Shown: positions 42,206-53,905, counted from the stretch's first letter. The stretch is DNA of 64,000 nucleotides from Varanus komodoensis (GCF_004798865.1 NW_025335873.1:6924231-6988230); one strand, 5' to 3'. Program-made: numbers and translations. Notes: generated by a model not told the origin, from the letters alone.

Positions 42206-44100
42206 TTTTCTCTCAGACCATGTCATCAGATTTGGTTTTCTGAGGTTTTCTAAGATTCTCACACATGGGAAAGACTCTAAGAGTATATTCATGGCCACCA
42301 ACATTATCTGGGAGACCATAGGATCCCTGCAGTTTTCTTGCTCCCTTGTGGAGGGAACCACGGCAGCTTCATCCCCAGTGGTGCAACTGGGCCCCAGAGG
42401 GGGAGAGAGGGTCATACTGGGACAAGGAAGGGAGGATGCTGGGACTGCAGACTTGAACGAATTCTAACTGGTGCCGCAGACGTTTTTTCTCTCCCTTCCA
42501 CTGCCCAACACACAACCTCGATGGCCAAAATTGAACATCTAGGTAAAACATCTCATGCAATATCCAGTCATAGCATAGATCCTCACTGCACCTCGTTCTG
42601 GGAACAAGATGTACAAAAGCTTCTCATTTCAGAAATGTACATGCATTTAGGACATCAAGTATTGAATTTCACCCTAAATTATACATTTTCAGTAGACTTA
42701 ACATGCCAGGAAAGGAAGTACTCTCTGCCAAGGTTTAGGGAGGAAAACTTTACTTTCTTAGCTAGTCCTGCTCAAATGGCTTTTCCCATTCTCTTTAAAA
42801 CAGAAATGAAATCCGACATGGAACCAACTTTCTCTAGAGTTCGGATTCCATTTTTTAGAGCATCCAACCTATTCCAGGGTTTCAAAAATGTACTTTGAAG
42901 AAGTAAAACAGCAGTGTCCCCTCACTTCCATGGGATTAAATCCTATTGAACACAAAGGGACTTCCTTTCAGGGCAACATACATATGATGGCACTTTAAAA
43001 GTGCCGAAGAGTTCAGCCAAAGTTATGCTTTTTTGAGTCCAGTTGATTCTGCTGAAGATTAAACATGCAATTAGAGCTCACCCATTGTAATTAATGAAAC
43101 TCAAAAAGCCTACCTTTAGCATAATGGAGATCTAGAATTTAACCTTTCGTTGATGGGTTTGTAGAGCAATAAGTCTCAACTTACAAGGAGCAGAGCTAGA
43201 AGTACTTAAGAATCTGTAAGAGTGGAATCAGAGACATTTCTTCTGTTTTTAATAAGATTATCTAATTCATGCCTCCTGAACCAATAAGTGATCCAGAACA
43301 CTGGAAACTGGAAGTCACACTTTTCTGAATTTCTTGTTAGTTTCCCACTCAGAAATTTTACGAAAAACGGGGACATGCATTGGAAGAAAGTACATATAAA
43401 AATGCATTGCACTCTCTCTCTCGCTCTCTCTCTCTCTCTCATTTCTCATGCATGCACAGACACAAATATAACCTTTCATGATTTCTAAAATGATGCACAT
43501 TCAGAAAGGGCAGAAAACCCAAGAAACTGAGGAAAACCAATACGGGCACAAATAGGCAGATTAGTTATCATGTTTGGTGATTTGGAGCCCAAGGGAATCA
43601 GGTGTTGGCTCTTATTGCCCGCAATAAAGCTTTAGGAGAAAACTTCCAACCTTGCACTTTGCATCCTGTTTGGACAGGTTATCATGGGTTGGGCCAGCTG
43701 AAGACTCTGGATTTCACAGGATTGGGTGATCATGAATAAACATCAGAGACGACAAAGTTGAATTAAGTGGGTGAATGAGCAGCGCTAGCATGGGAAATAC
43801 TTTGGTCGCTTCAGTTCATTTGCATCTTTTCCTGCATATTTCCTCCCCTCCCATGTTACTGATGTGTGTGAGAACATTAATAAGGCTCTGCCCCTCTGAA
43901 AAATAAGCTTGTTTTTGATCATAACTAGGATGGAATCTCAATTTGCTTGGTGCAGTCTTTTACTGATGAAGATGTGCGCTCCAGCTTGCTGATAAAATCA
44001 TAAAACCTTGGGTAGAATAAAACCGTACATACAGTTATAATCACATCAAGACTGTAGTGGCACCATTTAAAAACAAACAAACAAAGAACCCCCCGGCCCC
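42206..44100. other. Unassigned non-coding stretch
   Basis: No gene recognised. A CT microsatellite lies at 43410-43440. 42935-42975 ('taaatcctattgaacacaaa') is a short piece of a common reptile dispersed repeat, also seen near 62800. The 186-codon frame at 42338-42898 has no family features. Confidence 0.45.
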
Positions 44101-44109
44101 AAAATGAGC

Positions 44110-44565
44110 ATTCGGGAGACTGCAGCCAAGAAATGCGAAGAAGACTGGCATTTGGAAGGGCAGCAATGAAGGAACTGGAGAAGATTGTGAAGGGTAGAGA
44201 CATTTTACTGGAGACCAAGATCAAGATCATCCAGATTAGTGTACTCCTAGTCAGAATGTATGAGTGTGGAAGCTGGACAGTGAAGAAAGCTGGTGGGAAG
44301 AGATGGATGCACTCAAAACATGGTGCTGGAGGAGGGCTTCGCAAATGCCCTGGATAAACAGAAAGTCAAACAGGTGGACCCTAAATAAAAGCAAGCCAGA
44401 ACTTTCTCTCAAAGCAAAAATGGCAAAGGTAAGGCTGTCATACTTCAGGCACTTCGGGAGAAGGCAAGACTCCGTGGAGAAGACAATCATGTTAGGTAAA
44501 GTTGAGATGGGCTGGCCACAAAGGAGGTCACAGATATCTCCAAAGAATCTTCAGGACTTCCCCAA
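44110..44565 (+). mobile_element. RTE/BovB-clade LINE, C-terminal ORF fragment
   Basis: Broken translation gives 'RRRLAFGRAAMKELEKIVKG', 'LLETKIKIIQISVLLVRMYE', C-G-S-W-T-V-K-K, 'ALKTWCWRRASQMPWINRKS', 'NRWTLNKSKPELSLKAKMAK' and 'RQDSVEKTIMLGKVE', the conserved RTE end. This is the longest of three direct-strand pieces of this type in the window. Confidence 0.9.
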
Positions 44566-44569
44566 GAGG

Positions 44570-44595
44570 ACACACACACACACACACACACACAC
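44570..44595. repeat. (CA)n microsatellite
   Basis: 13 CA units at the end of the RTE fragment. Confidence 0.95.
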
Positions 44596-44845
44596 CTTTC
44601 CCCCTCCAACCTTTTGGTGGGTTCCCAGCTTTTCCATAATTACTCCCTATCCTGAAGGTTGGAATGCCTCTTTCAATGATTAATTGCTGGCAATAACAGC
44701 TTCAAGCAAAACTATGCTGGCATTTTTCCTAACTCTTTGTTTTTGGACTGCCGACTTGCCCTTGGCTCCACCTACAACTGGAAGGTTGGACCTGGGAACT
44801 TCTTTGGAATGGGATTCAACCCTGGGACCGCAAAAGGCTCTGAAA
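44596..44845. other. Unassigned short stretch
   Basis: Nothing recognised between the RTE and L2 pieces. Confidence 0.4.
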
Positions 44846-44847
44846 GA

Positions 44848-45640
44848 GGACCATTTATTTATTTATTTGGAATTTGTGTATGCCGTCCCATTCGCATGAG
44901 CCTCGGGATGGCTTCCATACAATAAATAAACAACCATACAAATAGTGCACATAAAATCCAGATTCACCCTGGCTGCAAATTAAAACCTATAGATAATATT
45001 AAAAGTTGTTAAAATATTGTTTAACTAAAAAGATCTTGGCCTGGCACCGAAAAACAAATAACGACGGCGCCAGGCAGACCTCTCTGGGGAGCGCATTCCA
45101 TAGATGGGGCACCACCGCAGAGAAGGCCCTCCTCCGGGTACCTACCCTCCTAATTTCTTTCATGGAGGGTTCCTGGAGGAGGACCTCTGCTGCCGATCTC
45201 AGGGGGTGGGAGGGCAAATATGGAAGGAGGCGTTCCTTTAGGTATCCAGGTCCCAAGCCATTAAGGGCTTTATAGATCATAACCAGCACCTTGAATTGAG
45301 GCCGGACTTCGATGGGGAGCCGGTGAAGCTGGTAGGGGACTGGGGTTATATGAGAATAGTGCCCAGTCCCCGTCAGCAACCTGGCTGCTCTATTTTGCAC
45401 CATGTGAAGTATCAGGACTGTCTTCAAGGGCAGCCCCACGTAGAGCGTGTTACAGAAGTCCAATCGGGAAGTAACCAATGCATGTGTCCCTGTTGCCAGG
45501 CAATCGTCCTCCAGGTAGGGACGCAGCTGATGGATTAGCCGAAGCTGAAGGAAAGTGCTCCTCGCCACTGCAGTCACTTGAGCTTCCAAAGACAGCTCCG
45601 GGTCAAGGAGCACTCCCAAGCTGCAAGTGCCTCAGCCATC
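44848..45640 (-). mobile_element. L2-clade LINE, RT C-terminus and 3' UTR, inverted
   Basis: The minus strand has an unbroken frame of 206 codons (45619 to 44999) with the standard L2 RT end: 'MGVLLDPELSLEAQVTAVAR', 'LVTSRLDFCNTLYVGLPLKT', 'VQNRAARLLTGTGHYSHITP', 'LVMIYKALNGLGPGYLKERL' and 'VVPHLWNALPREVCLAPSLF'. The 3' UTR runs down to 44848 and ends with the inverted 'aatgggacggcatacacaaa' and (AAAT)n. The intact frame suggests a fairly young copy, but it is 5'-truncated and lacks the catalytic YADD part. Confidence 0.93.
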
Positions 45641-46840
45641 ACCCTGAAACAACTGCCATTTTGCAAGGTATGGGTGATGGCCTTCAAAATCTAAATGGCA
45701 TGGACCCAGAGCTGCCTAAAGGGTGACATGCCTCCTGCTTGCTCCCTCAGATCAGAAGATTTCGTCCTTTCTGCTAGCTTGGTTGACAACCAGAGATGCG
45801 TCTCCACTAATATCATGAACCAACTAGCTGTGCGGCTAATGGGGCAGCTTAGAAACCCATGAAGTAAATAATGCATAATAATAAATAACTTGCAGAGCTT
45901 ACCATTTCCCTGGATTTTTTTTAACCAGTGGGGGTAAACATTTGGTATTTCAGCAGCATCCACCCCCCACCCCCTGCCAAACTTCCCTGTTTTCTGTAAA
46001 GGTAATATTATCTGTGAACGTCCCTTTGAAAACCTTTCATTGTTGTGGTTTTATATTTCATTTTCCAATGGAGTGTTTATTGTATTTCTTGTGATACAAT
46101 GTCAAAACTTCCCCAATAAGGGTGCAAACATACGGAAGAGTCTCTGTGTAAAGTGTTTGTAGCAGAGAGAGAGTGAGGTGACGCCACGTTTGCCAAGATG
46201 GAGAAAGCAAAGAAAAGGGGGGAAAGCTGGCTTTTCTTTGTCTCAGTGTCCATGAGGTGCACACTGCATTTCCTCACATATATGAGGAACCTTCTCTCAA
46301 GCTAACCAGCTTCCCGGAATCCAAGAAGTCTTCTTGCAGCATTTCCCCTGCAGAAAATCGAATAGCCACAGTTACTAAACGTTAACGTTAGCAAACCCAG
46401 CCTGCTTATATAAGGAACAAGCTGGTGCAGTCCAGCCTGCTGCTGATGTGACTTCAATCAATTTCTCTTTCTGCCCTTCCAAGGCTACTGCCATAAAGCT
46501 TTTGGAAACTGATCAATCGTGACCTTGAAAATAAGGGAGCAGCGCGACTAGCAGAAGAGATTCTGTCTGCTCCTGCTGTTCCCTGTTTAGCTGGACTCGA
46601 ACCAAAGTGGTCAAAGAGGACCAGGAAGCATAACTAAGAACAGACACGTGTCAGATCCTGCGGATTTGTGGCCACCGCGCAGGTCCAGAAATAGACATTA
46701 GGTGGCATAATGCAACACTGAGGGAAGCCATGTTCCGGTCATGGAAAAGAGACAAGCACCAGTATCTTTTCTCTTTAGAGGGGTGTGGAAAAATCCGATG
46801 GGATGGGAACAAGTTGAAGCAGAAAAAGTGGAATTATCGA
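45641..46840. other. Unassigned non-coding stretch
   Basis: No gene recognised. 46380-46560 has a conserved-element look ('acgttaacgttagcaaac', 'ccttccaaggctactgccat') but weakly so. Confidence 0.4.
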
Positions 46841-46844
46841 ACCA

Positions 46845-47330
46845 CAGAATAGTAGAGCTGGATGGGGTCGGAGGACCATCAGGTCCAGCCCTCTGCTCGG
46901 GGCAGGATTCCCAGTTCAACCATCCCTCTCCGATGGCTGTCCAGTTGCATCTCGAATGCCTCCAGTGTGGGGAGCCCACCACCTCCCCAGGTCATGGGTT
47001 CCATCGTTGTTTTGCTCTAAGAATCAGGAAATTTTTTCCTGATATCTAGCTGGAATCTGGCTTCCTAGAACTTGAACCCATTATTCCATGTCCTGCACTC
47101 TGGGATGATCAAGAAGAGATCGTGACTTTCCTCATTGTGGGAGCCCATCAGGTTCTTGTGGCCCTCCATCTTCTCCTCTCCAGGCTAAACATGCCCAGAT
47201 CTTTCCCTCTCTCCTCACAGGGCTTTGTTTCCCATCTTCAAAAATAAAAAGTCCTTGCTTCACTTGCATCTTCAGCCTCTGTGGCTCCATTAACTGAACA
47301 TCATGTGCTACTTGGGTGGCATCACTCGTA
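46845..47330 (-). repeat. CR1 3' end, inverted, long copy
   Basis: 'accacagaatagtagagctg' (terminal repeat), 'ccatcaggtccagccctctg', 'ctccagtgtggggagcccac', 'aggaaattttttcctgatat', 'gaacccattattccatgtcc' and 'ctcctctccaggctaaacat' cover about 480 bases of the inverted CR1 3' region. Confidence 0.9.
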
Positions 47331-47349
47331 GATAATAGGTCAAGAAATA

Positions 47350-47697
47350 ATGATGATTGACAATTTAATACGGATATACCAAATTCCACACACCTTTGAA
47401 TTCAATGCAGGAATGGAAACTCCTTTATCCTGTTTAGATGAAGGGCAAGGAACTAGGTGTGGCAGCAAGCAAGATTCCTGCCAGTTCAGCTTGATCTGTG
47501 CACCGGATGTACATAATGTTCCAGGTTTGGAGGCGAATGCATATCAAGGATTGGCTTGTGCCCTAAATACACTGAATGGGGTTTATTACCAGATGGGTGT
47601 GTCACTCTCCTGCACTAGTGTGTATCTTGCAATGCAGATCACCAAGAAAAGCATCACCATACAAAAATGCTGCTATTGGGGCTGTAATACTATATAA
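47350..47697 (+). other. Cys-rich 115-codon open frame, function unknown
   Basis: The frame has nine Cys in its last 88 residues, spaced C28-x8-C-x6-C-x5-C-x19-C-x17-C-x18-CC-x3-CN near the end. The final CC..CN recalls the Ly6/uPAR fold signature (normally CC-x4-CN), but the usual first Cys pair and the Asp are absent, there is no signal peptide, and it starts next to a CR1 copy. It could be a worn exon of such a gene or pure chance. I do not call it a gene. Confidence 0.15.
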
Positions 47698-47699
47698 AC

Positions 47700-50430
47700 C
47701 TCCCTCGGATTAGAGAAAGTTGCTTCCAGAAATTCTGATATCAAGCAAACCATGTACAACAAAGCTCATGCGAGAAGAAATGAACACACAGTCTGGCTGA
47801 TTTCTATTAATGCATTAGACTAATGGGCCAAAATGAAGTTAGGGCACAACTGAACGGGGATGTTAGTCCTCCAAGGCCAGGATTCCAGGCAGTGCACAAC
47901 GAGCAGAAATTTCACACAGCTGAAGGTCATTTTTGTGCTCCTCTTGCTCTGCTAGGCACTTACGCAGCGGCTCTGTTTTCTTAATGTGCTGCTTCAGAGC
48001 AAAAAGGAAGGGGGTCCATCTTGGTGGCACCAGCCACCTCCCTTCCCTGTCCCCCAGCATGCCCCTAAAAGCCCTTCTTTGTGTGGCAGCCGTAGAATTG
48101 TCCTGCCCCGCTTGGAAAACTGAGAAACTGCAGCGGACTGAATTGTGCATGCGGTTGACAGAAATGCTTACAAATGACCCAGAGATGCCAACTAGATGGA
48201 GCTATTCTTACCGCCTCCCCCTGCTTGAATGCATCACTTGCCTCCTGCTTTTATTGTCCATTTGCAAAGTCTAAGAGAAAAGCAGAATTTTACCTTCAGT
48301 GACAAAAAACAGACATGCACCTTGGAGGAAGGATGTATGTTGATTCCACAGTGAAGACTGTTCCACTTCCTGGGTGTTGTGCAAACTGCAGAACAGGTTG
48401 TCTTCAATGCATTCATTTTTATACCAAAGGCAGAGAGAGAGAGAGAGAGCGAGCAATTTATCCATTCAAAATATGGAACACCACTTTGCTACAAGTTCTG
48501 TCACCAACTCTTTCTTCTTGTGTCCAGTTAGGTATTTTCAGGTGTCCAGAAGCTCTGATTTGGAGCTGCTACACTGGGGAGCCCAAGGTGCAACCAGGAT
48601 TCCACTTAGGGCCCAATCTTTTTCATGTTTGGGAGAAAAAAGATTAAAATTACTAAAGGACCCAATGGAAATAACTACGAAGTCTAACAAATTAATCTCA
48701 GAAACAACAGTCCACTGGCCCACACTTCAATATATAAATTCCGCTTCTACGGACTGAAAAGCTGTAGGTGGAGGAGTGGAGAGTATGTCTTGTTTTTTTC
48801 CATATTTCTTTCGTTTTGTTCTGCATCTCTCAGTGTGTATTTAAATCCTGCAAAATGGCCACCTTTTCCTTCCAGCCTACCCAAATTTCAGCACCGAACA
48901 GTTCCTGAATCATCCAGCCCCCGATCTGTTTTTATATCTCGCAAAATGGAAGTCTCATCAAGATCTCGGATTTGAAAAAAAGAAAAGGGAAAAAAAATCG
49001 TGCGAGAGGGAAGCATCCCCAACTCTGGCAAATGCAATTTTGTTGCCTTAATGAAACACTAATTGGTAGGAAAATTCAGAAAGCTCTCCAGGACCGATCT
49101 AATTAAATTTTTCCCCCACCACACACATATGCACCACCCTCTCCAACCCCCAAAAAAGAGCACTTTTGGAACAAATGTTCTGTAGGTATGCCCTCTTTTG
49201 GCATGTGTGGGAAGGCAGCTGGGCTCGGGACACCTCCGTTTCTCCAGGGGGTTGTACAGATAGAGCAATGATGGGCGAGAGAGACCCTCAAGTAAACAAT
49301 TATATATATATATATATAAACCCAAAACCACCACTGATGGGCCCAGAGCCATCTACTAGCAATTAAAACATAGTGATGCTAGCAGTCATAAATAAACAAC
49401 TATCATCAGAATATCATAAAGAGCAATATTAACAGTGGGAACAAAGGATCAGCCAAGCACAGGCATTTAGAGGGGCTAATAAAAGCTTCGCTGAGTCCAC
49501 GGCTTCCAGGCACAGAGGGCATGATAGAAAACAGCGTACCAGGAACAAATATATGCATGTTTTCTAGCATCAGTTCACAGTGGTGACCGGGAACCGGGAT
49601 CTTCTCATAGCTGGCACAATTTTAGAGTCCATCTCTACTGCAGTGTAAAAGACCTATTGTAGTTCATGAAATTAACTCCTATGCAAATATGCATAGAGTT
49701 CTTACTCTGATAGGCAACTTTTAGATGGTCCAAACCAGTTCATAGTCTGGATGGGTGGAGTGTGTTCAATGTCATTTTGAGTTTCTAAGATTGCTAGATT
49801 TATTTCCTTCTGCTGCCCACTTATCAGCAGAATCCGATCTCTTTTAGAGATGCAGGAGAACGTTGCAAAAGCGTGTATTCAGATGTATATTCGTACCACT
49901 GTGCATCAGTGCTGTGCAAATTGGCAGAAATCTGCCCACCGCCCCCCCCCCAAAAAAAAGATAAACAAAAACCCAGCATAACTCAGAAGGTTCTTTGGGG
50001 AACATGCAGGTCAAATTCCCATTCTTGCAGATTTGATCTACACATTCGGATTTTGCAGATCAAAGCAAAACTCACCTGTATCTGTTGCTGAATTCTTTGA
50101 CATCCCTGCTTAACACACAGTACTTTGCTGAGAGATGAGAACTCACTGGTGATATGATCGCCATTCTCAACTCTCTGAAGGGCTGTCATATAAAGAACGA
50201 AGGAAATTTGTTTTCCATTACTCTAGAAAATGGACCCAGAAACTAATACATATGAGAAGAAGGGGGATTTATACAAAATACTACGAAGAACCTCCTGAAG
50301 GTACTAGTTGTGCAAATGTGGAACAGAATTTGCCAGATGGTAGAGGGCCTTTGGTTGTTTTTTGCTTTTTAATTAGAGGACTTTCAACAGAGGCTGGAGG
50401 GATACCTATCAGGAATGCTCTATTCGTATT
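47700..50430. other. Unassigned non-coding stretch
   Basis: About 2.7 kb without a gene. (GA)n at 48431-48449 and (TA)n at 49300-49318. 49050-49110 has homeodomain-like words ('ttaatgaaacactaattggt', 'gatctaattaaattt'). Confidence 0.45.
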
Positions 50431-50434
50431 CTTA

Positions 50435-50645
50435 TTCATTACATTTCTATACCACTCATGGCCAAAGTTCTCTGGGTGGTTTGTAACATTCATTCATTCA
50501 TTCATTCATCCGTTGCATTTATATATCACCCTAGTAGCCCAGAGGTCACCCATTAAGTCCCCCATCCAGATTTCAACCAGGCCTGACCTTGCTTAGCTTC
50601 CAAGATTAGGAAGGATCAGGCACTTCAGGCTATAGGGAAGCTACT
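50435..50645 (-). repeat. 5S-rRNA-derived SINE, inverted
   Basis: Read on minus, 50545-50640 gives 'gcctgatccttcctaatctt', 'ggaagctaagcaaggtcagg' and 'cctggttgaaatctggatgg' + 'gggac', matching the internal promoter of 5S rRNA (..GATCTCGGAAGCTAAGCAGGGTCGGGCCTGGTTAGTACTTGGATGGGAGAC in spirit) with many changes. The tail side carries (CATT)n at 50487-50509 and 'gttctctgggtggtttg'. It is a retroposon, not a 5S gene. Confidence 0.8.
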
Positions 50646-51245
50646 GGTGTGATCCCATGCATTGACATCTTGGACAGCATTTAAGGTTCCTCTCAAATCA
50701 ATGGTTTGATGCTTCTAACAACCCTTTAAGATATATCAATATGATTCCCATATTAAACAATCATAAGAACCAGGTATATTAAAAATAATAACATAATGTA
50801 CTTCACTCCGATACTGCCCTGGATCATGCAACTGCATATACTGGGAATGGTTTCCAGATTGGAATCTGGCAAGGAGGACTCGGGTTGGGTGCTGGAAAAG
50901 CACCTCTGAATTATTCCTGAGGGAAACCTGGTTGGAGGAAGTTTGGAGAAATACGTATTTTGCACACCTGGGTCCATGAGTGTTTGTGGTCTTCCTCATG
51001 TTCCAGCTGTCTTTGTAGGACTGGAGCAAGCACAGGAGGAAGCCTCTGTATTGTGGAGGGATGGATTTCAAAAGGGTTATTCCAGCCCTAACACAACCAC
51101 ACAACGCGCAACATTTGCATGCTCAATAGGATACAAAAATGCAATAGCGCATTTTTGGCATTTTTTAAAGAACAGCAACACAAAGCAGAACATGAAGTGA
51201 ACTGGGTTTTAGGAACAGAAGGATGTAGTCCAGAGTGACCGGCAG
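50646..51245. other. Unassigned non-coding stretch
   Basis: No gene recognised. 51100-51190 has 'aaaatgcaatagcgcatttt', similar in style to the ATGCAT-rich repeat. Confidence 0.4.
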
Positions 51246-51259
51246 GGAGAGGAGGACAG

Positions 51260-51585
51260 CTACGTGGTCAGCAGCACAGAAAACAAATCCTTCGGGGAAA
51301 GGTTGAAGGAACTAGGGATATGTGGCCTTCTGAAGACATAGAAGGGAGCATCCCTTCCTCAAAGGCCCTCACATGGGAGAGGGCAAAGGATAGTTTTCAC
51401 TGCCCCATAGAGTGTATATTTCAGTTGGAGAATTGCCTTAATAAATAAGAGCAGTCCAGCCCTACAGCCAGAGATGAAGTGAGGCTGGCCTTCAAAAACC
51501 AGTTGGACAGACATCTGTCAATCATACACTGGTTTGCTTGAGCTGAGCAGGGATGTGGCTTGCATTGGCCTGCTCCAGCCTGATA
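51260..51585 (+). repeat. CR1 3' region, direct
   Basis: 'ttcggggaaaggttgaagga', 'actagggatatgtggccttc', 'tgaagacatagaagggagca' and 'ttcaaaaaccagttggacag' with 'acatctgtcaatcatac' are the sense CR1 3' text. Confidence 0.8.
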
Positions 51586-51593
51586 CTGATTTC

Positions 51594-51668
51594 CTGAACT
51601 ACAGTTCCCATCATCCCTGACCATTGGCCATGCTGGTTAGGGCTGCTATGAGTTGATGTCCGAAACAA
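51594..51668. repeat. Palindromic short element
   Basis: 'ctgaactacagttcccatca', 'tccctgaccattggccatgc', 'tggttagggctgctatgagt'. Left arm and centre are clear and the right arm is changed to 'ttgatgtccgaaaca'. Confidence 0.7.
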
Positions 51669-51954
51669 CCGGGGGTTGTGATGGCCAAGAGAGCATGCTT
51701 CAACTCGAATAGTCTGTGATTCTTCCCTGCCAAAACCTCCAAAGCTCAAATCCAACTCTAATTCCATTTTGCTGAGATATATTCCTTGAATCAGTTTTGA
51801 CAAGGAGAGTCAAAACGGATCCTGCCCTTCTGGGGCTTTCTGCTGATCCCGGGTTACCACTGGAAGGCAGCACTACCAACACCACCTTTTATAAAAGGGG
51901 AGAACACCAGAACTGAGCTATTCAAAGTGCGACCCCATGCAAGTTTAGACAGGA

Positions 51955-52015
51955 AAAGGCCTGCAATTCCCAGCATGCCCCAGCCACCAAAGCATGTTGG
52001 GAGCTGCCGATCTTT
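51955..52015. repeat. Palindromic short element, partial
   Basis: 'cctgcaattcccagcatgcc' and 'aaagcatgttgggagctgcc' form inverted arms. Confidence 0.55.
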
Positions 52016-52069
52016 TCTCCATTTCAAGTTGCTTCGGCTTGTTCCTGAAATGCCTTTGCAAACTGCCTT

Positions 52070-52165
52070 TCCTGCTGAGCATAATTACCTTAATTAAAAC
52101 CCCACCTCAGTCTCCTGGATGCAAAAGGTTTGTGTAATTGCAGTGTTTGCTTTAATGATCTGGTT
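52070..52165. other. Candidate conserved non-coding element
   Basis: 'gctgagcataattaccttaa', 'ttaaaaccccacctcagtct' and 'gctttaatgatctggttagc': dense TAAT core motifs in unique sequence. Inferred from character only. Confidence 0.3.
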
Positions 52166-52169
52166 AGCA

Positions 52170-53290
52170 GCGGGATGCAAGAGGTGCTCTTGGACTTCGT
52201 ATGCAGAGGGTCTGCAGTCCCAGGTTAATCAGGAGGGAGATGGATAAAGTCTGGGTCCCAAGCACGTCATTTGTCTGGGCTTCCCATAGTGTGAAGGATG
52301 ACGGCCTTCCCTCATTCGCACCTGCCTTGGCATTGCAACTCCCCTCAGAAGCACTTCTCTGGGGGGTTCTGGCAGCAGAGGCAAGAGGGCTGGCAACCTG
52401 AGAGAGGGTCTTCACAGTGGGGGCACTCGATTTCCATAAATCCTCTGACAGATCCCTGGAGCTCCTTTCAAGACCCAGAGCTCTGATCTCCCACTCTTCG
52501 GAGAAACAAGCTTCTGGTATAGGACCATCCCTCACACGAGGATGAAACTGGCACTCCAAATGCACCTTTTGGAGTCCTACCCCCTGAGACTCTTCTTAGC
52601 AAGAGCGCCCGTGGAGAGACCACCTTGTCTGTGGACGACATTGCAGCGTCGTCTTCAGATCCCGGCTCTGAAGCCATCACCACGCTGCAATCACCTCCAC
52701 GCCGTCACAGGCAAAGGACAGTGGCTGCATAGCATCCAGAGCAGGCAAGAGACAGAGATCTGCTGACAGTGGAGGCTGGAGCTAGCAGCCTAAAATAAGC
52801 TAAACCCTCCTTAAGGCTCATTCAGAGGCTGCTAGTTGTTGGAGCGATGCTAAAGACAAGCTTGTCTTCTCTGTGCCTGGATTCCCTTTGGAACTCTCCG
52901 TGGTGCTAGTCATGCCTTGTTCTTCCTCTCCCGGATCTGACACCGGGCTTGTCTTCCACGCGTCTGGTACGTTTCCTCTGCCAGTCCCCTGGGGAGCTCT
53001 AAACGGCGCCACGTCCTTTCTTCTGCAGGCTTCTCCTGCTCCAAAGAAAACAGCAGCTAACTGACTTCCATGCATTTCTTCCCGGAAGTTCCTCTACATG
53101 TGGAAGCGGGAGTAGGAGAGCGCTCACAGCTCCACCTCCCAAATCCCGAAGCCCCCCGGGCCTTCATCCAAGGTCCGTCTGTTTGGTGAGATGTCTGAAA
53201 AGCCGTGCTTTGCCCTGTGTGACTAAATGGGCATGGGACACCCCACACAACCAGAAACTCATTCCGAACCAATCTTCCTGGTTCTGATAT
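52170..53290. other. Unassigned GC-moderate stretch, possibly an old element
   Basis: Unlike its neighbours, it has Ser/Glu-rich open pieces on the minus strand (52164-52565, 52468-52683, 52818-53075). These look like worn low-complexity coding text, perhaps from an old retroelement. No ends, enzyme motifs or terminal repeats were seen, so no family is assigned. Confidence 0.25.
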
Positions 53291-53429
53291 GCCCAGAGAT
53301 CTGTTCTTTCACTGTACTAATGGTTGTTCTTAACACTAGCATCTGAACTCCTATAAGCTTCGCCTCCACCCCTTCTGTGGCGATTCACCATGGCCTGGGC
53401 ACCAGAAGTGGTCCCAGCCCCAACTTCAG

Positions 53430-53640
53430 GAATGTTTGGTGGATCATCCAAGGTTGATCTAGTCCAGGATCCCCAAAAGATGCTCCTGGGAAGCCCACAA
53501 ACAGGGCGTAAGCAGCCATCTCCATCCTCGCTGCTTCCGCATGCCCACCAGCACCTGGTCTTAACATACTGCCTCTGAATCGGGAGGATGTGTGTAGCCG
53601 TCATCACTGATAGCTTTCAGTGGGCTTCCAATGCCCACAT
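53430..53640 (-). repeat. CR1-related dispersed repeat, inverted
   Basis: 'tggtggatcatccaaggttg', 'atctagtccaggatccccaa', 'aagatgctcctgggaagccc' and 'catactgcctctgaatcggg' followed by 'tgtagccgtcatcactgat' match a repeat common in reptile DNA; orientation is judged from the 22.5 kb copy. Confidence 0.65.
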
Positions 53641-53684
53641 GCCAACCACTGGTTTGAAGTCAGTGAGCAACCAAATACTGGCAG

Positions 53685-53905
53685 CTGATGTGGTGGTTAG
53701 CAGATGGGCCTGGGAGATCCAGGTTCTAGTCCCCACTCAGCCATGAGGTTCTCTGGATGACTTTGAGCCAGTCACTTGCTCTCAGTCTAACCTACCTCAC
53801 AGGATTGTCGTTGCACAGTAAAACAGAGTGGAAGAGTGCTCCATATGCCACCTTGGACTCCTTGCGAGAGGAGAAACGCTGGGATATAAATGCCATGCAA
53901 TAGCT
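53685..53905 (+). repeat. MIR-like tRNA-derived SINE, full length
   Basis: The best copy here. Head 'tgtggtggttagcagatggg' with B box 'ggttctagtccccactcagc', core 'gagccagtcacttgctctca', 'cctacctcacaggattgtcg', tail 'tatgccaccttggactcctt', 'gcgagaggagaaacgctggg' and 'atataaatgcc'. It includes recognisable pol III A and B boxes of a tRNA-like head. Confidence 0.9.

Noticed and set aside
42338-42898. 186-codon frame
   Set aside because: No known domain, no exon signals, and overlaps a palindromic-element flank; probably chance.
44999-45619. Intact 206-codon frame on the minus strand as a host gene
   Set aside because: It is the C-terminal part of an L2-clade LINE reverse transcriptase, with the matching 3' UTR and tail downstream.
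50540-50645. 5S rRNA gene
   Set aside because: Too diverged and truncated, and fused to a LINE-like tail with a CATT repeat; it is a SINE.
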